In this document: in pieces, positions 1 through 6,039 of the stretch
Layout of the letters: the number at the start of each line of letters is the position of its first letter
Position numbering within the stretch: the first letter of the stretch is position 1
The notes under the pieces: generated by a model
The model's input: only the letters and a program-made list of their open reading frames with translations
Database searches by the model: none
What the model was told of the DNA's origin: nothing
Source: an uncultured Klebsiella sp.
GTDB lineage: Bacteria > Pseudomonadota > Gammaproteobacteria > Enterobacterales > Enterobacteriaceae
Direction: 5' to 3'
DNA length: 9,207 nucleotides
NCBI GenBank assembly: GCA_902490055.1
Contig: CABUCP010000089.1
Location: 1-9,207 of the forward strand
Made by a program: the position numbers and the translations under genes

Positions 1-16
1 CGACGGGAGTTCCACT

Positions 17-748
17 ATGAAAAAGTTAGTTCTGGCCACACTGCTTAGCGCTTTCGCTTTTGGCGCCGCTGCCGCGGAGAAAATCAGCTTTGGCGTTTCC
101 GCCACCTATCCGCCTTTTGAATCCATGGATGCGAATAACCAGATTGTCGGTTTCGATCTCGATCTGGCCAAAGCGCTGTGCAAGCAAATGCAGGCCGACT
201 GCACTTTTACCAATCACGCTTTCGATAGCCTGATCCCGGCGTTGAAATTCAAAAAATACGATGCGGTCATTTCCGGAATGGACATCACGCCGGAGCGCAG
301 CAAGCAGGTCGCCTTTACCGATCCGTACTATGCCAACTCGGCGCTGGTGATTGCCAAAAAAGACGCTTTCCACTCTTTTGACGATCTGAAAGGCAAACGC
401 ATCGGTATGGAAAACGGCACCACCCACCAGAAATACCTGCAGGATAAGCATCCGGAAGTCAAAACCGTGGCTTACGATAGCTATCAGAATGCCATTATCG
501 ACCTGAAAAATGGCCGTATCGACGGCGTATTCGGCGATACCGCCGTGGTTAACGAGTGGCTGAAGACCAACCCGCAGCTGGGTGTAGCGACGCCAAAAGT
601 GACCGACCCGCAGTACTTCGGCACCGGCCTTGGCATCGCGGTTCGCCCGGATAATAAAGCGCTGCTGGAGAAACTAAACGGCGCGCTGAAAGCGATTAAA
701 GCCGACGGAACCTACCAGAAAATCAGCAACCAGTGGTTCCCGGAGTAA
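17..748 (+). CDS. artJ: ArtJ, periplasmic arginine-binding protein
   Basis: This is the solute-binding protein of the arginine ABC importer, which delivers L-arginine to the ArtQ/ArtM permeases and ArtP ATPase. The 243 residues equal the E. coli ArtJ length, and the sequence is recognisably ArtJ throughout. Residues 1-19 are a Sec signal peptide (MKK start, hydrophobic core, AAA before AEKIS), giving a mature periplasmic protein. Family 3 binding-protein signatures are visible: ATYPPFES near the mature N-terminus, GFDLDLAKAL, GMDITPERSKQV (ligand-contacting region) and DGVFGDTAVV. The start is supported by GGGAG at positions 5-9, seven bases before the ATG. In E. coli artJ has its own promoter, is repressed by ArgR and lies beside the artPIQM operon. 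Any ArgR boxes would be left of this window. It is transcribed towards the histidine kinase gene, whereas in E. coli it faces rlmC directly. Confidence 0.97.
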   Translation: MKKLVLATLLSAFAFGAAAAEKISFGVSATYPPFESMDANNQIVGFDLDLAKALCKQMQADCTFTNHAFDSLIPALKFKKYDAVISGMDITPERSKQVAFTDPYYANSALVIAKKDAFHSFDDLKGKRIGMENGTTHQKYLQDKHPEVKTVAYDSYQNAIIDLKNGRIDGVFGDTAVVNEWLKTNPQLGVATPKVTDPQYFGTGLGIAVRPDNKALLEKLNGALKAIKADGTYQKISNQWFPE

Positions 749-758
749 GGAATGCCAT

Positions 759-791
759 GCCCGGCTTGCGGCGTCAACGCCTGAGCCGGGC
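759..791. repeat. REP-like palindrome downstream of artJ
   Basis: This is a compound palindrome with a perfect 8-bp outer stem (GCCCGGCT at 759-766, AGCCGGGC at 784-791) and a 4-bp inner stem (GGCG/CGCC, 770-773 and 778-781) closing a TCAA loop. The core TGCGGCGTCAACGCCT closely follows the enterobacterial REP (palindromic unit) consensus, which has a GGCGT-AACGCC core inside a GCCGG/CCGGC stem. It occupies most of the 62-bp gap between the convergent artJ and histidine kinase genes. No T tract follows it on the plus strand, so it is not a classical intrinsic terminator for artJ. It could stabilise mRNA 3' ends or support factor-dependent termination from either side. Confidence 0.75.
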
Positions 792-810
792 AATGTGAAA
801 CACCCGCCCC

Positions 811-2283
811 TCACAGCGGCAGGGTAAACTGGAAACAGGCCCCTGTCGGCGCATCCAGCAGGCGAATATCGCCGCCGTGCAGCTGCAGCATTCGCCGAAC
901 AATCATCAACCCTAAACCGCCGCGCGAGGCGCTCTGCTGCCCCGGTTCGAGTACCGAAGGCCGAGTGAATAGATTTGCCCGCAGCTCGCCGGCAACGCCC
1001 GGGCCGCTATCCGCTACCTCGACGACCACCTCATTTCCCTGCTGCCGAGTAGATAAACGAATATCACCGCCGTGCGGGGTATGGCGAATGGCGTTATCCA
1101 ACAGATTGGTTAACACCCGCTCCATCATCGACAGGTCAGCCTCCACCAACGGTAAGCCGGAAGCCAGCGCCAGCTGCAGGCGGATTTCGCGAGTCGCGAT
1201 GGCGAGATCGAATTTTTGCGCCACGTCCTGGATAAGTTCGGCTAGCGCGAATTTTTCCGGCTGCGGCTTAATACCGCCATGTTCAAGGCGCGCCAGCTCA
1301 AACAGCTGCTGCGAAAGATGGCGGACTTTGTTGCCCTGACGCAGCGCAATATTCAGATACTGCTTACGCTCTTCAGCCGTTAACCGCTCCTCCTTCAGGC
1401 TCAGCGTTTCCAGATAACCCAGGAGTGAAGTGAGCGGCGTACGCAGATCGTGCGAAATGTTGGCCACGAATTCGCGACGCTGACGGTCGCTATCCGCCAG
1501 ACGATCCCATTGTTCGGCAATTTGCCGCGCCAGTTCAATAAAGCGATTGTGCAACACCGCCACTTCATTACCGGGCTGCAGTTCTTCAGCCTGCGAGGCC
1601 AGCGCTTTGATTGCGCTAATGCTATCCTGGCCCGTCGCCGCCACCTGCGCGGTGAGCAGGCGAACCGGGCGGGTTACCCAATACCATGCCAGCCCGCCGG
1701 CCAGTATGCCAAACAGCGCCACCAGCAGCAGAGTCCACAGCACGATACTCCACAGCGTCTTCTGCCAGGCATCCGCCGCCAGCTGATTCAAGGTCTCACC
1801 CTGCAAAATGATATACAGATAACCACGTAGCTGACCATCGAGGCGCAGCGGCGCGGCGCTGAAGACTTTTTGCCGATCCACGCTACGCGGATCGTCGCCA
1901 TATACCGGCCAGGCGGCGCCAGAGAGAAAATGCTGCACCGGCGCCAGCGCAATGCGCTGGCGTTTCAGATGACCCGGCGGCGCGGCATCGGCCAACAGAT
2001 CGCCGTCGGGCGAAACCAGATAGAGCTCAACGCTTGGGTTTAACGTCATCAGCCGATCGAACAGCGACTTCAGCGTTTCACGGTTAACCTCACCACGAGC
2101 ATTAAGCAGCGGCTCACGTTCGACAATTTGCTGCGCCAGCCCTGATGACAGCTGCTGCACCATCGCATTACCGTATTGCGCACTGCTGTGCAACTGAACC
2201 ACGCACACCGCGGCCGCGCACAGCAGCAGCAGCGAAGCCACGACCAGCGCCAGCCGCTGGCTGAGGCTAAAACGGCGAATCAT
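811..2283 (-). CDS. Two-component sensor histidine kinase, unnamed
   Basis: This is a classical inner-membrane histidine kinase of 490 residues that would autophosphorylate and pass phosphate to the regulator encoded just upstream. Domains in order: TM1 about residues 11-30; a periplasmic sensor of about 145 residues (31-175) containing VELYLVSPDGDLL, typical of PAS/Cache-like folds; TM2 about 177-201; a HAMP linker about 202-255; HisKA with phosphoacceptor H278 in NISHDLRTP; and a HATPase domain with N-box NLLDNA (N393, N397), G1 box DSGPG (425-429) and G2 box GGLGL (455-459). All catalytic motifs look intact. The periplasmic domain has no cysteine but has H32, H105 and H118. Its ATG overlaps the regulator stop (ATGA, 2280-2283), implying translational coupling. 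I cannot match it to a named system; the stimulus is unknown. E. coli K-12 has no kinase at this locus. Confidence 0.93.
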   Translation of the reverse strand: MIRRFSLSQRLALVVASLLLLCAAAVCVVQLHSSAQYGNAMVQQLSSGLAQQIVEREPLLNARGEVNRETLKSLFDRLMTLNPSVELYLVSPDGDLLADAAPPGHLKRQRIALAPVQHFLSGAAWPVYGDDPRSVDRQKVFSAAPLRLDGQLRGYLYIILQGETLNQLAADAWQKTLWSIVLWTLLLVALFGILAGGLAWYWVTRPVRLLTAQVAATGQDSISAIKALASQAEELQPGNEVAVLHNRFIELARQIAEQWDRLADSDRQRREFVANISHDLRTPLTSLLGYLETLSLKEERLTAEERKQYLNIALRQGNKVRHLSQQLFELARLEHGGIKPQPEKFALAELIQDVAQKFDLAIATREIRLQLALASGLPLVEADLSMMERVLTNLLDNAIRHTPHGGDIRLSTRQQGNEVVVEVADSGPGVAGELRANLFTRPSVLEPGQQSASRGGLGLMIVRRMLQLHGGDIRLLDAPTGACFQFTLPL

Positions 2284-3002
2284 TGCCCGGCCTCTTTACG
2301 TTCCAGGGCAAATTTATAGCCCTTGCCCCACACGGTGAGAATAATGTCCGGCTCCGCCGGGTCGCGTTCAATTTTCGTGCGCAGGCGATTGATGTGGGTG
2401 TTGACCGTATGTTCATAGCCTTCGTGCTGATAGCCCCAGACGCGATCCAGCAGCGCAAGTCGCGAGAAAACCTCCCCCGGATGGCGGGCAAAATAATACA
2501 GCAGGTCGAATTCACGCGGCGTCAAATCCACCGCCGCGCCGTGTAATTTCACCTCTCGCGACAGCGGATCAATACTCAGGCCGTGACAAAAGATACGCCC
2601 GGCATCCATCAGCAAATTCTGCCCCATCGCCTCCTGACGCCGAAACAGCGCTTTGACCCGCGCGATCAGCTCAAGCAGCGAAAACGGCTTCGCCAGATAG
2701 TCATCGGCCCCCATCTCCAGACCCAAAACGCGATGCATTTCGCTGGTGCGCGCGCTGATGATAATTACCGGCAGATAGCGGGTTTGCTGACGAATGCGGC
2801 GGCAAATCTCCAGACCATCGACATTCGGCAACATCAGGTCGAGGATCACCGCATCCCAGGTCTGTTTTTCCAACTGCGCCAGCGCCTGAGCGCCATCGGC
2901 CTCATGCACAATCTGGTAGCCCTCATCCTGCAGATTCAAGCGCAGCAGCGTGGCGATATCTTCATCATCTTCCACCAGCAGAATTTTTTTGGCGTTATTC
3001 AT
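2280..3002 (-). CDS. OmpR/PhoB-family response regulator, unnamed
   Basis: This is a DNA-binding response regulator, the partner of the kinase it overlaps. Counting from the first possible ATG (3005), the receiver domain spans about residues 7-120. It has acidic pocket D13/D14 in VEDDED, phosphoacceptor D56 in VILDLMLP, switch residue S84 in IIISAR and K106 in LAKPF. The C-terminal winged-helix domain (about 135-235) has DLTPREFDLLYYF, recognition helix VNTHINRLRTKIE and the wing GKGYKF. Two ATGs are adjacent. The GGAG at 3007-3010 is only 2 bases from the first but 5 from the second, so I chose the second (3002, 240 residues); the 3005 start would give 241. Regulators of this class bind as tandem dimers to direct repeats. 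The divergent gap to the Met-rich gene is the natural place for its own operator. Confidence 0.94.
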   Translation of the reverse strand: MNNAKKILLVEDDEDIATLLRLNLQDEGYQIVHEADGAQALAQLEKQTWDAVILDLMLPNVDGLEICRRIRQQTRYLPVIIISARTSEMHRVLGLEMGADDYLAKPFSLLELIARVKALFRRQEAMGQNLLMDAGRIFCHGLSIDPLSREVKLHGAAVDLTPREFDLLYYFARHPGEVFSRLALLDRVWGYQHEGYEHTVNTHINRLRTKIERDPAEPDIILTVWGKGYKFALERKEAGQ

Positions 3003-3068
3003 CATCGCTCCGAAGTGCTCGTCATAGCAAAAGAGTACCGAATAACCGCCCGGCGAGTTATCACTTTT

Positions 3069-3096
3069 TGTTTAAACTTTCGTGAGGATCTGGTGA
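3069..3096 (+). promoter_or_regulatory. Candidate response-regulator operator with 11-bp phased repeats
   Basis: Three hexamers recur exactly 11 bp apart: TGTTTA (3069), TCGTGA (3080) and TGGTGA (3091). The second and third share five of six bases; the first is more divergent and resembles a PhoP half-site. OmpR-family regulators bind direct repeats with this one-turn phasing. If TATGCT at 3109-3114 is the -10 of the Met-rich gene, the repeats would cover about -52 to -25, replacing the missing -35 as in class II activation. This rests on short motifs and is inference. Confidence 0.3.
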
Positions 3097-3120
3097 TACG
3101 CGCGGCCGTATGCTCTGGTC

Positions 3121-3143
3121 ATGGTTCCGGTATGCGGGGCCAT
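3121..3143 (+). other. Predicted 5'-leader hairpin of the Met-rich gene
   Basis: ATGGTTCC (3121-3128) and GGGGCCAT (3136-3143) can form an 8-bp RNA stem (six Watson-Crick pairs and two G-U pairs) with a 7-base loop GGTATGC. It starts where transcription would begin if TATGCT at 3109 is the -10 box. The ribosome-binding site (GAGG, 3158-3161) lies outside it and stays accessible. A hairpin at the 5' end could protect the transcript from decay. It could also be chance. Confidence 0.3.
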
Positions 3144-3169
3144 CACTCACCGACTATGAGGATATGATA

Positions 3170-3385
3170 ATGAAAAAAATTCTGATCACCGCCGCGCTGT
3201 GCGTCTTAGCGTTTAGCCAGGCACAGGCCGCCGAGACCATGAAGCATGACGATATGGGCAAGAAAAGCGAGATGACAATGAAGAAAAAACCGATGGTTGC
3301 CCAGGACACAATGGGTCAACCTGCGGATAAGATGGCGAAAAAACCGATGATGGACGACAAATCCGCCACGATGAAACAGCAGTAA
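3170..3385 (+). CDS. Small secreted Met/Lys-rich low-complexity protein
   Basis: This encodes 71 residues. Residues 1-20 form a clear Sec signal peptide (MKKILITAALCVLAFSQAQA, cleaved before AETMKHDD). The 51-residue mature part has 10 Met and 11 Lys, one His, one Val as the only other sizeable aliphatic residue, and no Cys, Phe, Trp, Tyr, Leu, Ile, Arg or Asn. It should be a disordered periplasmic peptide. It contains a partial internal duplication (KKPM twice, 18 residues apart). The composition resembles short exported proteins annotated as pentapeptide MXKDX-repeat, and Met-rich periplasmic peptides such as MrpX that scavenge hypochlorite through reversible methionine oxidation. Met-rich tails can also bind Cu(I) or Ag(I). 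The ATG at 3170 is chosen because GAGG (3158-3161) precedes it by 8 bases and it begins the signal peptide; an in-frame ATG at 3110 would put 20 unlikely residues ahead of it. The gene is divergent from the two-component system, so it is the likely regulatory target. The specific function is not established. Confidence 0.85.
   Translation: MKKILITAALCVLAFSQAQAAETMKHDDMGKKSEMTMKKKPMVAQDTMGQPADKMAKKPMMDDKSATMKQQ
3278..3349 (+). repeat. In-frame internal repeat in the Met-rich gene
   Basis: The 13-mer GAAAAAACCGATG occurs at 3283-3295 and again at 3337-3349, exactly 54 bases (18 codons) apart, each preceded by ATG (3278 and 3332). The encoded units are MKKKPM and MAKKPM. Because the spacing keeps the frame, this looks like an old partial tandem duplication within the coding region, consistent with growth of the protein by repeat expansion. 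Confidence 0.6.
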
Positions 3386-3392
3386 CGCGGGT

Positions 3393-4517
3393 TTAGGTTT
3401 TCACCAGCAGCGTCAGCACTTCGTAATGGGCGGTATGCGGGAACATATCGAACAGCTGCGCCCGCTCAACGCGGTAACCGTCCAGACGAGCGATATCTTT
3501 GGCCATCGTCTGGGCGTTACAGCTTGAGTAGATGATATACGGCGGCGCCATGCGGCTTAAGTAGTCGCACAGTTCATTGCCAATACCGCGACGCGGCGGG
3601 TTAACCAGCACCAGTTGCGGAATATCATCTTCATGAGTCGCGAATTGGGTGGAATCCAGCGCCTGAAAATGCAGATTGTTAAGCCCCAGCTGCGCGGCGG
3701 ATTGCTTCGCGCAGGCGATCGCTTCCGGCGCAATTTCAATGCCGGTGAGGCGCATCTGCGGAGTCGCGCAGTGCAGGCCGAAGCCGCCGACGCCGCAAAA
3801 CAGATCCCACATATGGTTCACCGGCAGCTCGCGCACCCAGTCGCGGGCGGTGGCATACAGCTGGCTTGCGACCGTCGGGTTAGTCTGAAAGAAGCTTTGC
3901 GGACGGATCCATAGCGGCACGTCGTTAAAGTTTTCCGCCAGCGCCTGCTGCTCGCTGAGGAAAATTTCCTGCTCCCCTTCCATGATCGCCATATGCACCG
4001 GCTGAATATTGGCGGTGATGACCTTAAGCTGCGGCAATTGCGTCTGCAGCCACGGCAGCGCGGCGCGTAGCTGGGCAAGCTTTGCGTCAGAGCGCAGCAC
4101 GAAGCGCAGCATCATTCCGCCCTGCTGGCTTTCGGTAAGCAGCAGGTATTTCAGCTCGCCGCGCTTGCGGGCAACGTTATAGGGGGTTAACCCGGCACGA
4201 GCGATAAACGGCTTCAGCGCGGCAAAGACCGGCGCAAAGCTCGGCGGATACAGCGGACAATCGCTCAGATCTTCCGGCGTGCCATCACGATGCAGCATGC
4301 CGAGCAGCGGGCGCTCTACGCTACCGCTCACCACCATTTTCGCTTTATTGCGAAACGCCGCTTCCGGGCCAAAGACCGGAGGAAGCCACGTGGCAACCGG
4401 GCTATCCGCCAACAGCTCGCGCAGGTTCGTCATTTTTTCGGCGAGCTGTTGCGTCAATGGCAGTTCCAGCCACTGACAAGAACGGCAGCGGCCCGCGTCA
4501 TAAAGTGCGCAGTGCAT
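3393..4517 (-). CDS. rlmC: RlmC, 23S rRNA (uracil-747-C5)-methyltransferase
   Basis: This enzyme (formerly RumB/YbjF) methylates C5 of U747 in 23S rRNA using S-adenosylmethionine. It has 374 residues against 375 in E. coli. The iron-sulfur cysteines C3, C11, C14 and C87 are all present. The Rossmann-type SAM domain shows QSFFQTN (208-214), [15 protein letters not shown] (236-250) with the SAM-binding glycines, and VNPPRRGIG (305-313). The catalytic nucleophile C333 lies in SSCNAQT, and E366 in HTAHYE is the probable general base. It therefore looks fully functional. GAAGG (minus strand, 4529-4525) precedes the ATG by seven bases. It ends only 7 bp from the stop of the convergent Met-rich gene, with no visible terminator between them. 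In E. coli the 3' neighbour is artJ. Confidence 0.97.
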   Translation of the reverse strand: MHCALYDAGRCRSCQWLELPLTQQLAEKMTNLRELLADSPVATWLPPVFGPEAAFRNKAKMVVSGSVERPLLGMLHRDGTPEDLSDCPLYPPSFAPVFAALKPFIARAGLTPYNVARKRGELKYLLLTESQQGGMMLRFVLRSDAKLAQLRAALPWLQTQLPQLKVITANIQPVHMAIMEGEQEIFLSEQQALAENFNDVPLWIRPQSFFQTNPTVASQLYATARDWVRELPVNHMWDLFCGVGGFGLHCATPQMRLTGIEIAPEAIACAKQSAAQLGLNNLHFQALDSTQFATHEDDIPQLVLVNPPRRGIGNELCDYLSRMAPPYIIYSSCNAQTMAKDIARLDGYRVERAQLFDMFPHTAHYEVLTLLVKT

Positions 4518-4547
4518 AAGAAGACCTTCAAAAAAACCGGGGCGGGG

Positions 4548-4576
4548 ATTGTATCATCGTTATTGCAGTCGGAAAA
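4548..4576 (-). promoter_or_regulatory. Candidate rlmC promoter
   Basis: On the minus strand an extended -10, TGATACAAT, lies at 4556-4548 (hexamer TACAAT, 5 of 6 matches to consensus). A partial -35, TTTTCC at 4576-4571, sits 17 bp upstream within the end of ybjO. Transcription would start near 4541, giving a leader of about 24 bases that includes the rlmC ribosome-binding site. This suggests rlmC can be expressed independently of ybjO and pot. It is motif-based only. Confidence 0.45.
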
Positions 4577-5048
4577 ACCGTCGGCACGACGGCGGCAAAA
4601 ACAGTAATGCCAGCACCAGCAGATCCGGCAGCTTCTGCAGCACCAGCGCATGGAATATTTCCCGCTTTGACTCGCCGGCCACGCTAAACAGTTCCGGATA
4701 CCCGTAGCCAAGCGAAGCGGCCCACAGATAAGAGATGACGATAATTTGCGTCAACAAATAGAGCCAGCGCGCCCAGTTGCGGCCTTTTACCAGCGAAAAG
4801 GCGCACCAGATCTCGATAAACACCAGCGCCAGGCTTGCCAGAAACACCGACGTGAGTGCCCAGGTTTGCACGCTGCGATGGACAAAATCGGCAATACCCT
4901 GCGCCCCGAGCTGATTGAGGATCATTACCAGGTCGAGACCGCGGATTAAGATAATAGCGAAGGCCGCCACCTGCACCAGCGCAGGGACGTTAAGACGAGC
5001 ATGAGACGATCGAGTTTTTGTAAACAATCCCAACGTAAAGTCATCCAT
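4560..5048 (-). CDS. ybjO: YbjO, inner-membrane protein of unknown function
   Basis: The 162 residues match the length and sequence of E. coli YbjO, a member of the DUF2593 family with no assigned function. The hydropathy suggests four membrane segments: about residues 23-45, 63-88, 93-115 and 135-153. The conserved-looking loop WAASLGYGYPELFS lies between the last two. It follows the pot operon on the same strand, as in E. coli, but here an ERIC element and a GGCGCC hairpin separate it from potI. No clear Shine-Dalgarno precedes the ATG (the preceding bases are GGCGCCGTTTTC), so translation may be weak or leader-controlled. The start agrees with the E. coli protein (HARLNVPALVQVAA at the same distance from the N-terminus). 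Confidence 0.93.
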   Translation of the reverse strand: MDDFTLGLFTKTRSSHARLNVPALVQVAAFAIILIRGLDLVMILNQLGAQGIADFVHRSVQTWALTSVFLASLALVFIEIWCAFSLVKGRNWARWLYLLTQIIVISYLWAASLGYGYPELFSVAGESKREIFHALVLQKLPDLLVLALLFLPPSCRRFFRLQ

Positions 5049-5054
5049 GAAAAC

Positions 5055-5074
5055 GGCGCCACATCTGCGGCGCC
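5055..5074 (-). other. GGCGCC hairpin in the ybjO leader
   Basis: Two GGCGCC hexamers (5055-5060 and 5069-5074) can pair into a 6-bp all-GC stem with an 8-base loop. On the minus strand it is followed by GTTTTC and then directly by the ybjO ATG at 5048. It occupies the place where a ribosome-binding site would be expected. It could act as a weak terminator/attenuator for read-through from pot or limit ybjO translation. The T run is short, so a strong terminator is unlikely. Confidence 0.4.
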
Positions 5075-5097
5075 AATGTTAACTCTATTGCAGAGAT

Positions 5098-5188
<91 letters not shown>

Positions 5189-5193
5189 GGGGT

Positions 5194-6039
5194 TCAGCTT
5201 CTTTTTGCACGTTGAATATCGCGCACTCGCTGCTTTTCTGCACGGGCCATTAAATACCAGGCGATAAAACCGACAATTCCCACGACTCCAAGGATCAGCG
5301 TTGCCAGGGCGTTGATTTCCGGGTTGACGCCCATGCGTACGCTGGAGAAGACCAGCATCGGCAAGGTGGTCGCTCCCGGGCCGGAGACGAAGCTGGCGAT
5401 CACCAAATCATCCAGCGATAAGGTAAACGCCAGTAGCCAGCCGGAGATCACCGCCGGCATAATCATCGGCAGAGTAATGACAAAGAAAACCTTCAGCGGC
5501 GCGGCGCCGAGATCCATCGCCGCCTCTTCGATAGACCTGTCCAGCTCGCGCAGGCGTGAGGAGATGACTACCGCCACGTAGGCGGTACAGAAGGTGACGT
5601 GCGCCAGCCAAATTGTCAGCATACCGCGCTCCGACGGCCAGCCGATGGAATGACCCAGCGCAACGAACAGCAGCAGCAGCGACAGCCCGGTGATCACATC
5701 CGGCATCACCAGCGGCGCGGTGATCATAAAGGCAAAGCCGTTGGAACCGCGAAAACGGCCAAAGCGCACCAGCACCACCGCGGCAATAGTGCCGAGGATC
5801 GCCGCCGCCGTCGCGGCACAGGCGGCAATCGTCAGGCTTAACCCCACCGCGCTCATCATCGCGTCATCATGAAACAGCTCACGGTACCAGCGCGTGGACC
5901 AGCCCGCCCAAACCGTCACCAGTTTCGAACTGTTGAACGAATAGATAACCAGCATCAGCATCGGCGCATACAGGAAGGTAAAGCCGAGCACGAGGATCAG
6001 AATACGCCACGGCGAACGTACTACCGGCAAGTCATTCAT
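5194..6039 (-). CDS. potI: PotI, putrescine ABC transporter permease
   Basis: This is one of the two inner-membrane permease subunits of the PotFGHI putrescine importer. With the ATG at 6039 it has 281 residues, the E. coli PotI length, and begins MNDLPVVRSPWR. An upstream in-frame ATG (6081) would add 14 residues lying within potH and is rejected. The chosen start overlaps the potH stop as ATGA (6036-6039), and GGGGA lies just upstream. About six membrane segments are visible (first at about 13-34). The EAA loop that contacts the ATPase is EEAAMDLGAAPLKVFF (171-186). The C-terminus is the basic tail EKQRVRDIQRAKRS. It is the last pot gene, followed within 5 bp by an ERIC element. Confidence 0.97.
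   Translation of the reverse strand: MNDLPVVRSPWRILILVLGFTFLYAPMLMLVIYSFNSSKLVTVWAGWSTRWYRELFHDDAMMSAVGLSLTIAACAATAAAILGTIAAVVLVRFGRFRGSNGFAFMITAPLVMPDVITGLSLLLLFVALGHSIGWPSERGMLTIWLAHVTFCTAYVAVVISSRLRELDRSIEEAAMDLGAAPLKVFFVITLPMIMPAVISGWLLAFTLSLDDLVIASFVSGPGATTLPMLVFSSVRMGVNPEINALATLILGVVGIVGFIAWYLMARAEKQRVRDIQRAKRS

Larger units (their letters stand above)
3003..3169. promoter_or_regulatory. Divergent control region between the regulator and the Met-rich gene
   Basis: This 167-bp gap must hold the promoters of both divergent units. On the plus strand TATGCT (3109-3114) matches 4 of 6 bases of a -10 box, with no recognisable -35, as expected for an activator-dependent promoter. On the minus strand TGCTATGAC (3029-3021) looks like an extended -10 for the kinase operon, but it would leave a leader of only about a dozen bases. 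The gap also contains an 8-bp palindrome GTTTAAAC (3070-3077), TATCAC/GTGATA inverted arms (3059-3064 and 3093-3098), and GTATGC twice, 22 bp apart (3108 and 3130). The promoter assignments are weak; the divergent layout itself is certain. Confidence 0.5.

Noticed and set aside
26..451. Minus-strand open frame of 141 codons inside artJ
   Set aside because: It is the shadow of the conserved artJ coding sequence; no independent support.
2583..3167. Plus-strand open frame of 194 codons opposite the response regulator
   Set aside because: It mirrors an intact receiver/winged-helix gene, has a Gln/Arg/His-rich shadow composition, and runs through the divergent promoter gap.
3110..3169. Upstream ATG extending the Met-rich protein by 20 residues
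   Set aside because: It would bury the signal peptide behind MLWSWFRYAG-like sequence and lacks a ribosome-binding site. The ATG at 3170 has GAGG 8 bases upstream.
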